Of a stretch of 6,520 bases of DNA, positions 1 to 6,520 are shown one piece after another. The stretch is from the NCBI GenBank assembly GCA_013153235.1, contig JAADEU010000079.1, forward strand, positions 1-6,520. The letters run 5' to 3'. The stretch is from Aquificota bacterium. Lineage in GTDB: Bacteria > Aquificota > Aquificia > Aquificales > Hydrogenothermaceae. The translations under genes and the position numbers were made by a program. Below the pieces are notes generated by a model, which saw only the letters and a list, made by a program, of their open reading frames with translations, was not told where the DNA came from and searched no databases. The stretch's first letter is position 1, and the number at the start of each line of letters is the position of its first letter.

Positions 1-276
1 CAGACAATATCCATCGAGTACGGCATATCACAGTCTGACCTTGGTCTGCTTACAGGTAGGGTAAAAGGACTCATTGGCCCTATAAAAACATCTTCCGGTA
101 TACTGGTGGCAAAAATAGAAAATGTACAGCCTCCTGAAAAAAACAGAAAAGAAGAGATGGAAAAACTCCTCAAACCTATACTCCTTCAAAACAAGATGCA
201 GACACTGATACAGATGTACATAGACAGGCTTGAACAGGACGCAGAAATAATCATAAACAGGAGGATTATCCAATAG
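1..276 (+). CDS. SurA/PpiD-type peptidyl-prolyl isomerase/chaperone, C-terminal end (5' truncated by window)
   Basis: The frame is open from base 1 to TAG at 274-276, giving 91 residues with no start inside the window. Residues about 10-46 look like the last part of a parvulin (PpiC) rotamase domain: a 'DLGLLTG' stretch, then 'GPIKTSSGILVAKIENVQPP', matching the usual G-P-V-K-T-x-x-G-hydrophobic ending of these domains. Residues about 47-91 form a charged helix ending in 'AEIIINRRIIQ', typical of the C-terminal helix of PpiD/SurA-like proteins, which help fold exported proteins in the periplasm. The parvulin active-site residues would lie upstream and cannot be checked. The Arg-Arg codons near the end (259-264) double as a perfect AGGAGG Shine-Dalgarno for the decayed gene that follows, so the two genes were probably cotranscribed. 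The exact subfamily is uncertain. Confidence 0.72.
   Translation, partial: QTISIEYGISQSDLGLLTGRVKGLIGPIKTSSGILVAKIENVQPPEKNRKEEMEKLLKPILLQNKMQTLIQMYIDRLEQDAEIIINRRIIQ
259..264 (+). promoter_or_regulatory. Perfect Shine-Dalgarno AGGAGG in front of an ATA codon
   Basis: AGGAGG lies inside the last codons of the upstream chaperone gene and is followed by 8 bases and then ATA (273-275), which opens the reading frame of the decayed HD-domain gene. The spacing is ideal for initiation, but the codon in the start position is ATA, one G-to-A change from ATG. The site marks where translation of the downstream gene probably once began. Confidence 0.5.
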
Positions 277-740
277 AAAAGACCCCCTATGCCCTGGACT
301 TTCTGTGGAATCAGCTTGAAATAGGTTACAGGGAGATTAGGAGGCCCAGATACAGACAGCTCGTATAGAGATTTCTGTTTGATAAAGAGGTCAGGAAAAA
401 GGTCGAAAAGATAAAGGATAAATCAGGGAGGAATTACGAAGGGGGTTATCTGGAAAAAACGGCGTCTGTTCTGTCGCTGGTCCTGTGTATGTACGACAAC
501 TACCCTGAGCTGGATATAGACCTTCTTTTATCTGCTATAATATTAAACTGTTTATGCAGGGCTTATACGAAGAGGGAATGTTACGAAATCATAAAAGAAT
601 ATGAAGAACTTATTCCCTTTTTATTTAAAAAGAAGAGGAAAAAACCATCTGTTGAACTGACGGCTTACGAAGGGATAATAAAATTAGATAACAAAATATA
701 TTCAGGATTAAAATGGCGCCGCAGGGAAATAAAAAAATAG
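273..740 (+). pseudogene. Decayed HD-domain (YhaM-like) protein gene with internal amber stop
   Basis: One frame from ATA at 273 to TAG at 738-740 reads like a single protein of about 155 residues, interrupted at codon 32 by TAG (366-368, in 'QLV*RFLFDKEVRKK'). Before the stop it reads 'EKTPYALDFLWNQLE'. After it comes 'NYEGGYLEKTASVLSLVL', then 'YPELDIDLLLSAIIL', which resembles the 'HHAYxGGLLEHTxSV' and 'ND/RDLLxxGxILHDIGK' blocks of HD-domain hydrolases related to the 3'-5' exonuclease YhaM. The metal-binding residues are gone: the HH pair reads Gly-Arg, the H of LEH reads Lys, and LHDIGK is replaced by 'LNCLCR'. Only the last part (489-740, 83 residues) has an ATG start, with no visible Shine-Dalgarno. 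It sits between the chaperone gene and the ODP-like gene. Family assignment is from memory of the motif pattern. The alternatives are a sequencing error at the stop, or a catalytically dead protein that is still made. Confidence 0.6.
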
Positions 741-741
741 A

Positions 742-745
742 GAGG
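742..745 (+). promoter_or_regulatory. Ribosome binding site deciding the ODP-like start
   Basis: GAGG (within GAGAGGG, 740-746) directly abuts an ATG at 747 but lies 7 bases before the in-frame ATG at 753. Normal spacing therefore favours the ATG at 753. Confidence 0.55.
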
Positions 746-752
746 GATGAGA

Positions 753-1529
753 ATGGTTCCAGATGAAAGAAAGATTTTTGACAACGGTTCCCATCAGAAC
801 ATTCTCCTTGAGGACTACGGTCACGGAGAAATGGTTCAGGCTAACGTTCACTTCATCGTGGACAACGGACAGGGAATGATTCTTGACCCTGGAGGACACA
901 AGGTATTCAAACACCTCCTTTCAGAAATCGGAGGGCTGATTGGTATCGACAACCTGAGATACATCTTCCTTTCTCATCAGGATCCGGACATTGTTGCAGC
1001 AATTAATGGATGGCTTATGACATCAAAAGCAATTGCCCTTTCCTCTGTTCTCTGGATTAGATTTATTCCCCACTTTGGTGTTGATAAGCTTGTCATTGAC
1101 AGGATAAAAGGTATACCGGACGAGGGAACCATAGTAAGGCTCGGCTCTACAGAGCTGTATATAATCCCCGGCCACTTTATGCACGCTCCGGGAAATCTTC
1201 AGGTTTACGACCCGGTTTCTAAGATTCTCTACTCTGGGGACCTTGGAGCTTCCCTTGGTCAGGATTACATATATGTGGAGAACTTTGAGGAGCACATCCA
1301 GTACATGGAGGGCTTCCACAGAAGGTACATACCAACCTCAAAGGTGCTCAAAGCTTGGGTCAGGATGGTAAGGGAGCTGGACATAGAAACAATAGCTCCA
1401 CAGCACGGTGCCATAATAAAAGGTAAAGAGAATGTAAACAAATTCTTTGACTGGCTTGAAAACCTTGAGTGTGGTATTGACATAATGGAAGATGTATATA
1501 AAATACCTACAAAAACATTTGAAGGCTGA
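753..1529 (+). CDS. Flavodoxin-less diiron metallo-beta-lactamase protein, ODP/FprA type
   Basis: This is a 258-residue protein with a metallo-beta-lactamase fold of the flavo-diiron (FprA/ROO, COG0426) type, but with no C-terminal flavodoxin domain; it ends about 40 residues after the last metal ligand. Probable diiron ligands, numbered from the ATG at 753, are His75-x-Asp77-x-Asp79 in 'LSHQDPD', His144 in 'GHFMHAPGN', Asp163 in 'YSGDLG' and His218 in 'PQHG'. Canonical flavo-diiron proteins have H-x-E-x-D; Asp in place of Glu is what I recall of the stand-alone ODP (oxygen-binding diiron protein) group, such as the one working with a CheY domain in Treponema denticola. A role in O2 or NO binding, sensing or reduction is inferred; without FMN it would need a separate electron donor. 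The start at 753 is chosen over ATG 747 because of Shine-Dalgarno spacing. The stop is 2 bases before the TTG start of rsmH, so the two are probably cotranscribed. Confidence 0.85.
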   Translation: MVPDERKIFDNGSHQNILLEDYGHGEMVQANVHFIVDNGQGMILDPGGHKVFKHLLSEIGGLIGIDNLRYIFLSHQDPDIVAAINGWLMTSKAIALSSVLWIRFIPHFGVDKLVIDRIKGIPDEGTIVRLGSTELYIIPGHFMHAPGNLQVYDPVSKILYSGDLGASLGQDYIYVENFEEHIQYMEGFHRRYIPTSKVLKAWVRMVRELDIETIAPQHGAIIKGKENVNKFFDWLENLECGIDIMEDVYKIPTKTFEG

Positions 1530-1531
1530 AC

Positions 1532-2413
1532 TTGATTGAACATTATCCTGTACTTCACAGGGAAGTTCTGAACTTTTTTTCTCCATTAAAAGAAGGGGTT
1601 GTGGTTGATGCCACCCTTGGGGGTGGCGGCCACTCCCATCTCATCCTGAAAAACTTCCCCCACATAAGGGTGGTTGGGATAGATAAGGACCCTGAGGCCA
1701 TAGAAAGAGCCAGTGAAAGGCTCAGGGATTTTAAAGATAGATTCACTGCAGTTCATTCCTCCTTCAAAGATGTTGACCGTGTTCTAAAAGACCTTGGTCT
1801 TCAGGAGGTTTCAGGTTTTCTGTTTGACCTTGGTGTTTCCCTGTACCAGCTGAAGGAAGACAGGGGGTTTTCATTCCAGAAAGACCAGTCCCTTGACATG
1901 AGAATGGACCCCACCTCAAGACTTACAGCCTACGAGGTTGTAAACCAATATCCCAAGAATCTTCTGGAAAAAATAATATTCGAGTACGGGGAGGAGAAAT
2001 TTGCCAGAAAAATAGCCAGACTGATTGCCGAGGAGAGAAAGAAAAAACCTATAGAGACAACCGGTGAGCTTGCAGAAATTATAAAAAAAGCCTATCCCCC
2101 TGCCCTCAGAAGGAGTAGAATCCACCCTGCTACAAAGACATTTCAGGCCATCAGAATCGAGGTGAACAACGAACTGGGAGAAATAAAAGAAGGGGTATCA
2201 AAGGCCATAGACCTTCTTGAGAAAGGAGGAATAATCCAGGTTATATCCTTCCACTCCCTTGAGGACAGAATTGTAAAAAACATATTCAGAGAGGGAAAAA
2301 AACTAAAGAAACTCCAGTTATTGACGAAAAAACCTATTACTCCAACAGAAGAAGAAATAAAAGAAAATCCGCCGTCAAGGAGTGCAAAACTGAGGGTGGC
2401 AAGAAGGGTATAG
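1532..2413 (+). CDS. rsmH: 16S rRNA (cytosine1402-N4)-methyltransferase RsmH (MraW)
   Basis: The 293-residue S-adenosylmethionine-dependent enzyme N4-methylates C1402 in the decoding centre of 16S rRNA. All family blocks are present: 'HYPVLHREVL' (4-13), SAM-binding 'DATLGGGGHS' (26-35), 'GIDKDP' (49-54), 'FDLGVS' (98-103), 'DQSLDMRMDP' (118-127), 'HPATKTFQAIRIEVNNEL' (198-215), 'SFHSLEDRIVK' (239-249), and the C-terminal 'NPPSRSAKLRVARR'. Length is normal for the family. Translation starts at TTG: an in-frame TGA at 1520-1522 leaves only CTG 1526 and TTG 1532 as possible starts, and TTG gives the expected N-terminus with a GAAGG sequence six bases upstream. The gene heads a short dcw fragment (rsmH-ftsL-ftsI). 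The mraZ regulator that often precedes it is absent; the ODP-like gene is there instead, ending 2 bases before. Confidence 0.97.
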   Translation: MIEHYPVLHREVLNFFSPLKEGVVVDATLGGGGHSHLILKNFPHIRVVGIDKDPEAIERASERLRDFKDRFTAVHSSFKDVDRVLKDLGLQEVSGFLFDLGVSLYQLKEDRGFSFQKDQSLDMRMDPTSRLTAYEVVNQYPKNLLEKIIFEYGEEKFARKIARLIAEERKKKPIETTGELAEIIKKAYPPALRRSRIHPATKTFQAIRIEVNNELGEIKEGVSKAIDLLEKGGIIQVISFHSLEDRIVKNIFREGKKLKKLQLLTKKPITPTEEEIKENPPSRSAKLRVARRV

Positions 2414-2415
2414 CC

Positions 2416-2721
2416 ATGGTGAGAGAAACAGTTTACGAACTTAAAAGGGACCTTTCCCAGATAAGAAAATATATAAAATACGGCCTCTTTTTCCTTGTAA
2501 TGGGAGGAACTCTGGTACTGTACAATCAGTACTACTTCAAGGTTGAAAGGGAAATTATGAATCTGTCCCAGCTTAAAGGTCAGCTTTCAGCCAGAAATCT
2601 GATGCTGAAAAAAGAGGTCAGCAGACTTTCATCACCTGAGAGGATAGAAAAGATAGCCAGAAAAAGGTTGAAGATGAAGCCTGTGGATTACTCGAAGGTC
2701 CGTTTTATAGAAACCAAGTAG
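2416..2721 (+). CDS. ftsL: FtsL-like cell division protein
   Basis: A small bitopic membrane protein of 101 residues: a basic cytoplasmic N-terminus (1-21), one transmembrane segment (about 22-38, 'YGLFFLVMGGTLVLY'), then a periplasmic coiled coil (about 42-72) and the closing block 'SPERIEKIARKRLKMKPV' (73-90), which is characteristic of FtsL/FtsB proteins. FtsL pairs with FtsB through the coiled coil and, with FtsQ, activates the septal synthase FtsW-FtsI. The call rests on this architecture plus the invariant position between rsmH and ftsI; sequence identity in this family is always low. It starts 2 bases after the rsmH stop with GAAGGG seven bases upstream of ATG, and ends 7 bases before ftsI, so coupled translation is likely. 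Confidence 0.88.
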   Translation: MVRETVYELKRDLSQIRKYIKYGLFFLVMGGTLVLYNQYYFKVEREIMNLSQLKGQLSARNLMLKKEVSRLSSPERIEKIARKRLKMKPVDYSKVRFIETK

Positions 2722-2728
2722 GAAATGA

Positions 2729-4456
2729 ATGGTAAGGAGTAAGGTCTACATACTTGCTGGACTGATTGTTGCTGGATTCCTGCTGGTAGTTCTTCGGCTG
2801 GCTTACTTTCAGATTATTAACAGGGATGAATTCCTCGCCTACATAGAAAAACAGTACAAAGCAAGGGAAAAGGTTATACTCCCCAGGGGAACAATTTACG
2901 ACCGAAATGGCCGTATACTCAGTATCAGTGTCCCCACAATTGATATATTTGCAGTCACAAGATACATAAAAGACAGACACACCCTTGCAAGGGAACTATC
3001 CAGAATAATAAACGTTCCCTATCCTGTGTTAATCAGAAAACTCAGCTCAGGAAAGAACTATGTCGTCCTTGCCACAGGTATTGATAAATCCTTGAAGGAA
3101 AGACTCCTAAACCTCAGAAGACAGCTTGAGGAATGGAACCTTGGGGTAATCGAATCTTCACGGAGGTACTACCCTCTAAACCAGATTGGGGGAACCACCA
3201 TCGGGTTTGTCAGTAAAGTTACGGGTAAGGGCATGGAAGGTCTTGAACTCAAATACGATAAAAAGCTTGGCGGGGGTACCGGGGATATCTACCTGATGAA
3301 GGATGCCCTTGGTAACCCATTTACAATAGAAAAAAATATATCCTCAGAGGAAACATTTGATATAAAACTGACCATAGACTCCAACATACAGTACATTGCA
3401 GAAACTATTCTGGCGGAATTTGTCAGGGAAAGAAGGCCAAAAGAAGCCCTTATTTTGATAGTGGACCCTAATGACGGCAGGATAATCGCCAACGCAACAT
3501 ACCCTAACTACAATCCAAACAGATACTGGAAATACAGGAGCCACAGAAATATCACATTCCACAGTGCCTACGAGCCAGGCTCTCTGGCAAAGCCATTTAT
3601 ACTTGCAGAGGCTGTAGATGAAGGGAGAATAGACCTGAACAAAGAGTACTACTGTGGTGAAGGTAAAATTATAGTAGATGGGATAAGAATAAGGGACCAC
3701 AAAAGGTTCAAGTACCTCACTCCCGAGGACATAATAGTTTTCTCCTCTAACGTAGGAGCTATTGAAATAGCACTGAAACTTGACCCGGAAAAGATGTACA
3801 GAAAACTCCATACCCTTGGATTTGGAAGCTCCACAAAAACCTTTCCAGGGGAAGCCTCAGGTATACTCAGGGATGATAAAAGGCCAGTGGAAATTGCGTA
3901 CGCAGCAATAGGTCAGAACTGGACAGCCACGGCAATTCAGATAGCAATGGCCTACTCGGCAATAGCCAACGGAGGATATCTCCTGAAACCAAGATTCGTC
4001 GAGGAATTCATAAACCGGGAAACAGGAGAGATAATAAAACCCGAGAAGGAAGTGATTGGCAGGGTGCTCTCCGAAAAATCTGTTCGGGTTCTCCAGGAAG
4101 CTATGAAAATGGTTGTTGAAAGGGGTACCGCCAGAAAAGGTAAATCTGAGTACTTTACCATCGCAGGTAAAACAGGTACTGCACAGAAATACGACCCTGC
4201 AATAAAGGCCCTGTCCACAGAGAAGTACTACACATGGTTTGCAGGATATTTCCCTGCCAAAAAACCAAAGTTTACCGTCGTTATTTTTGCTAACGAACCG
4301 CAAAAAATTAAGAAATGGGAAAGAATCGGTGGGGGTTCGGTATCTGCCCCTGTTTTGAAAAAACTGGCAAATCGTATAATGTTTTATTATAAAGAAAAAC
4401 CAGACAAAAACAGAAATGGAGGGCAGAATGGAAATCAGAACCCACAGAGAAATTGA
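2729..4456 (+). CDS. ftsI: Peptidoglycan D,D-transpeptidase FtsI (class B penicillin-binding protein)
   Basis: The 575-residue septal transpeptidase cross-links peptidoglycan during division and partners FtsW. A short cytoplasmic N-terminus precedes one membrane anchor (about 6-24), then the class B pedestal domain with 'LPRGTIYDRNGRIL' (51-64) and 'GGTTIGFV' (154-161), and the transpeptidase domain (about 215-550). Catalytic motifs are intact: S285-x-x-K288 in 'YEPGSLAKPF' (SLAK where many homologues have STFK), S339-S340-N341 and K481-T-G-T in 'AGKTGTAQK'. No PASTA domains are present. The last 20 or so residues are low-complexity (Lys then Asn/Gly/Gln-rich, 'NRNGGQNGNQNPQRN') and overlap the next gene by 29 bases, so this tail may be a recent extension. 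Start ATG 2729 has TAGGA five bases upstream. A closely related class B PBP such as SpoVD/PBP2 is less likely given the rsmH-ftsL context. Confidence 0.95.
   Translation: MVRSKVYILAGLIVAGFLLVVLRLAYFQIINRDEFLAYIEKQYKAREKVILPRGTIYDRNGRILSISVPTIDIFAVTRYIKDRHTLARELSRIINVPYPVLIRKLSSGKNYVVLATGIDKSLKERLLNLRRQLEEWNLGVIESSRRYYPLNQIGGTTIGFVSKVTGKGMEGLELKYDKKLGGGTGDIYLMKDALGNPFTIEKNISSEETFDIKLTIDSNIQYIAETILAEFVRERRPKEALILIVDPNDGRIIANATYPNYNPNRYWKYRSHRNITFHSAYEPGSLAKPFILAEAVDEGRIDLNKEYYCGEGKIIVDGIRIRDHKRFKYLTPEDIIVFSSNVGAIEIALKLDPEKMYRKLHTLGFGSSTKTFPGEASGILRDDKRPVEIAYAAIGQNWTATAIQIAMAYSAIANGGYLLKPRFVEEFINRETGEIIKPEKEVIGRVLSEKSVRVLQEAMKMVVERGTARKGKSEYFTIAGKTGTAQKYDPAIKALSTEKYYTWFAGYFPAKKPKFTVVIFANEPQKIKKWERIGGGSVSAPVLKKLANRIMFYYKEKPDKNRNGGQNGNQNPQRN
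4418..4423 (+). promoter_or_regulatory. Ribosome binding site deciding the thioesterase start
   Basis: GGAGGG lies inside the 3' end of ftsI, 4 bases before ATG 4428. The earlier in-frame ATG at 4416 overlaps this site and has no Shine-Dalgarno of its own, so 4428 is the better start. Confidence 0.6.
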
Positions 4457-4820
4457 CCAGACACTCTCAGGGGTACCAACAGCTGTAGAAACCGACAGAT
4501 TCGCGTCTGTAATACTTGAGATTACAAACCAGATGAGGGCAGACGAAAAGGGCCTGGTACACGGAGGATTTATCTTTTCTGCAGGTGACTACTGTGCCAT
4601 GCTTGCAGTTAACCACCCAAATGTTGTTCTTGCAAAGGCGGAGGTAAAATTTTTAAAGCCTGTCAGGGTAGGGGAACATCTGTTCTTTGAGGGAATAGTA
4701 GCCGAGAAAGAGGGAAACAGGAGAACCGTTGAAGTTTCAGCAAAAAATGAGATGAATGAAACTGTTTTTACAGGTAAGTATTACTGTGTAATTCCGGAAA
4801 AACACGTACTGGAAAGGTAA
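4428..4820 (+). CDS. Small hotdog-fold thioesterase (PaaI-like)
   Basis: The 130-residue protein is a single hotdog domain. The diagnostic block is 'GLVHGGFIFSAGDYCAMLAV' (42-61): His45-Gly-Gly at the start of the hotdog helix and Asp54 one helical stretch later, as in PaaI/YbgC-like acyl-CoA thioesterases, followed by the strand 'AEVKFLKPVRVGE' (71-83) that lines the substrate tunnel. It probably hydrolyses an acyl- or aryl-CoA thioester; the substrate cannot be deduced. FapR-type lipid sensors share the fold, but no helix-turn-helix region is present. Its start is 29 bases inside ftsI, in another frame, with its Shine-Dalgarno within ftsI, so it is the last gene of that operon and probably translationally coupled. 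A link to cell division is not implied. The stop is followed directly by the tRNA-Cys promoter. Confidence 0.85.
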   Translation: MEIRTHREIDQTLSGVPTAVETDRFASVILEITNQMRADEKGLVHGGFIFSAGDYCAMLAVNHPNVVLAKAEVKFLKPVRVGEHLFFEGIVAEKEGNRRTVEVSAKNEMNETVFTGKYYCVIPEKHVLER

Positions 4821-4849
4821 CTGGCAAAGAAGTTAAACTGTGCTATAAT
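4821..4849 (+). promoter_or_regulatory. Sigma-70-type promoter for tRNA-Cys
   Basis: A perfect -10 box TATAAT (4844-4849) is preceded by the extended -10 dinucleotide TG (4841-4842). A weaker -35 box, CTGGCA (4821-4826, 4 of 6 matches to TTGACA), lies 17 bases upstream. Transcription would start near 4856, a few bases before the mature tRNA. The -35 box begins right after the thioesterase stop codon. Confidence 0.7.
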
Positions 4850-4861
4850 AAATATTCCACT

Positions 4862-4933
4862 GGCGGAGTAGCCAAGTGGTAAGGCAGGGGACTGCAAATC
4901 CCTTATACCCGGGTTCGATTCCCGGCTCCGCCT
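4862..4933 (+). tRNA. tRNA-Cys (anticodon GCA)
   Basis: A complete cloverleaf can be drawn. The acceptor stem is GGCGGAG (4862-4868) with CTCCGCC (4926-4932); the D stem is GCC/GGC (4871-4873, 4883-4885); the anticodon stem is GGGGA/TCCCT (4887-4891, 4899-4903) around loop CTGCAAA; and the T stem is CCGGG/CCCGG around TTCGATT. The anticodon GCA is at 4894-4896. The discriminator base is U (4933), the known cysteine identity base. The 3' CCA is not encoded (T-run follows), so it must be added by nucleotidyltransferase. It has its own promoter, though read-through from the ftsI operon is possible. Confidence 0.97.
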
Positions 4934-4934
4934 T

Positions 4935-5063
4935 TTGTAAATTCTGGATGATTTTGCTTATTCTTTCCTCAAACTCTGGAAATTTATCCTTCAAAAAGTG
5001 GAGATAGTCTACGTTTGTTATCTATATTTCCTTCTCTATTTTCGCATATTCTAGTATAACTTT
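4935..5063 (-). pseudogene. Possible coding remnant in the convergent intergenic gap
   Basis: On the minus strand, in the same frame as the phosphatase gene and just beyond its tandem TGA-TAA stops (5069-5064), the sequence reads 'KVILEYAKIEKEI', TAG (5024-5022), then 'ITNVDYLHFLKDKFPEFEER' and a further helix-like 'ISKIIQNLQ' up to the end of the tRNA. The composition (charged, amphipathic, F-P-E-F turn) is protein-like and unlike random AT-rich spacer. No start codon, Shine-Dalgarno or homologous family is recognised, and the frame runs into antisense tRNA. It may be a relic of a lost gene or chance. The rest of the 133-base gap (4934-5066) holds no convincing terminator hairpin on either strand. 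Confidence 0.25.
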
Positions 5064-5716
5064 TTATCAACTATCCACAACGTCAAGAATCTGTTTAAAA
5101 CTGGATATTGTGTAGTCAGGATTTTCTTCCAGGGACTTTTCTCTATCCCCGAATCCAAACTCAACAAACACGGTTTTCAGCCCTGCAGACCTTCCTGCCT
5201 TAATATCCGCCTCACTATCACCTATCATTACGGTTTTTTCTGCTCCGCTCCCCAGTTTTTCCATTGCATAAACCAGGGGATAGGGTAGTGGTTTTTTATA
5301 CGGGGTTGTATCTCCACCAACAAGTAAATCAATAAGACCTTCTATCTCCAGTTTTTTTAGGATTTGCCGTGAAATATCTTCATATTTATTTGTGATAACA
5401 GCTATTTTTTTACCCTGCTTTTTTAGTTTCTCCAGAAGTTCCCCTGCATAGGGATAAAGCCGGGTGTACACAGCAGGGTTAGAAAAATAATACTCCCTGA
5501 ACAGTCTTACAGCTTTTTCAACAAGTAAGGGATTGTCTGTTCTCAGAACACCTTCCATAAGTTTTTTTCCACCATAACCAACATGTTTTATTATTTCCTC
5601 CTCCGGTAAGGGATGCATATCAAGCTGTTTGAGGGCGTAATTAACAGCAACGGCGATATCTTTTGATGAGTCTATAAGGGTACCATCAAGGTCAAAAAAG
5701 AATGTACTGAGATTTT

Positions 5717-6520
<804 letters not shown>

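Noticed and set aside
747..1529. Start of the ODP-like protein at ATG 747
   Set aside because: GAGG lies directly against this ATG; ATG 753, two codons on, has normal 7-base spacing.
1265..1586. Minus-strand frames opposite the ODP-like gene and rsmH start
   Set aside because: They are antisense shadows of well-supported coding sequence, with no motif or start signal.
3344..4303. Long minus-strand frames opposite ftsI (148-155 codons)
   Set aside because: They are antisense to conserved transpeptidase motifs, have Cys/Phe/Tyr/Val-rich composition without family motifs, and lack ribosome binding sites.
4416..4820. Start of the thioesterase at ATG 4416
   Set aside because: The GGAGGG site overlaps this ATG, and only ATG 4428 lies downstream of it at usable spacing.
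4926..4937. T-run after the tRNA as an intrinsic terminator
   Set aside because: Only about four or five T residues, and the only preceding stem is the tRNA acceptor itself, so there is no dedicated hairpin.
366..5024. TAG recoding (suppressor or pyrrolysine-like readthrough) to explain the two internal amber codons
   Set aside because: TAG is the ordinary terminator of several genes here (chaperone at 274, rsmH at 2411, ftsL at 2719, eno at 6089), and neither interrupted frame is an intact gene with catalytic residues.
4862..5066. tRNA-Cys as a phage or island attachment site
   Set aside because: No integrase gene and no repeat of the tRNA 3' end is seen in the window; the neighbouring remnant does not resemble an integrase.

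Overview
The window looks like chromosomal DNA of a thermophilic bacterium, most plausibly Aquificota (Persephonella/Sulfurihydrogenibium-like). This is an inference from Lys/Glu/Ile-rich proteins, heavy AGA/AGG/ATA codon use, very tight or overlapping gene spacing, and the gene combination. No database search was possible. No mobile element, CRISPR array or riboswitch was seen, and there is no convincing evidence for a wholly new multi-gene system. The most unusual parts are two stretches of decayed coding sequence.

Layout. Bases 1-4933 read on the plus strand. They hold the 3' end of a SurA/PpiD-type periplasmic chaperone gene; a decayed HD-domain gene (eroded start, internal amber stop, lost metal ligands); a stand-alone diiron metallo-beta-lactamase protein of the ODP/FprA type; rsmH (TTG start), ftsL-like and ftsI genes; a small hotdog thioesterase gene overlapping the ftsI end; and a tRNA-Cys gene with its own promoter. 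Bases 4934-5066 are a convergent intergenic gap with a possible coding remnant on the minus strand. Bases 5067-6520 read on the minus strand and hold, in transcription order, the 3' two-fifths or less of eno (enolase), a ftsB-like gene and a phosphoglycolate-phosphatase-like HAD gene, with each neighbouring pair overlapping by about 50 bases.

How it fits together. rsmH-ftsL-ftsI is the head of the classical dcw (division and cell wall) cluster. Here the cluster stops after ftsI: murE, mraY and murD do not follow. The minus-strand ftsB-like protein is the expected coiled-coil partner of FtsL in the divisome complex that activates the FtsW-FtsI septal peptidoglycan synthase. Three divisome parts therefore sit within about 3.7 kb but in two convergent transcription units, one a dcw fragment and one led by enolase. 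The ODP-like protein, thioesterase and phosphatase are probably housekeeping or stress functions that share these transcripts.
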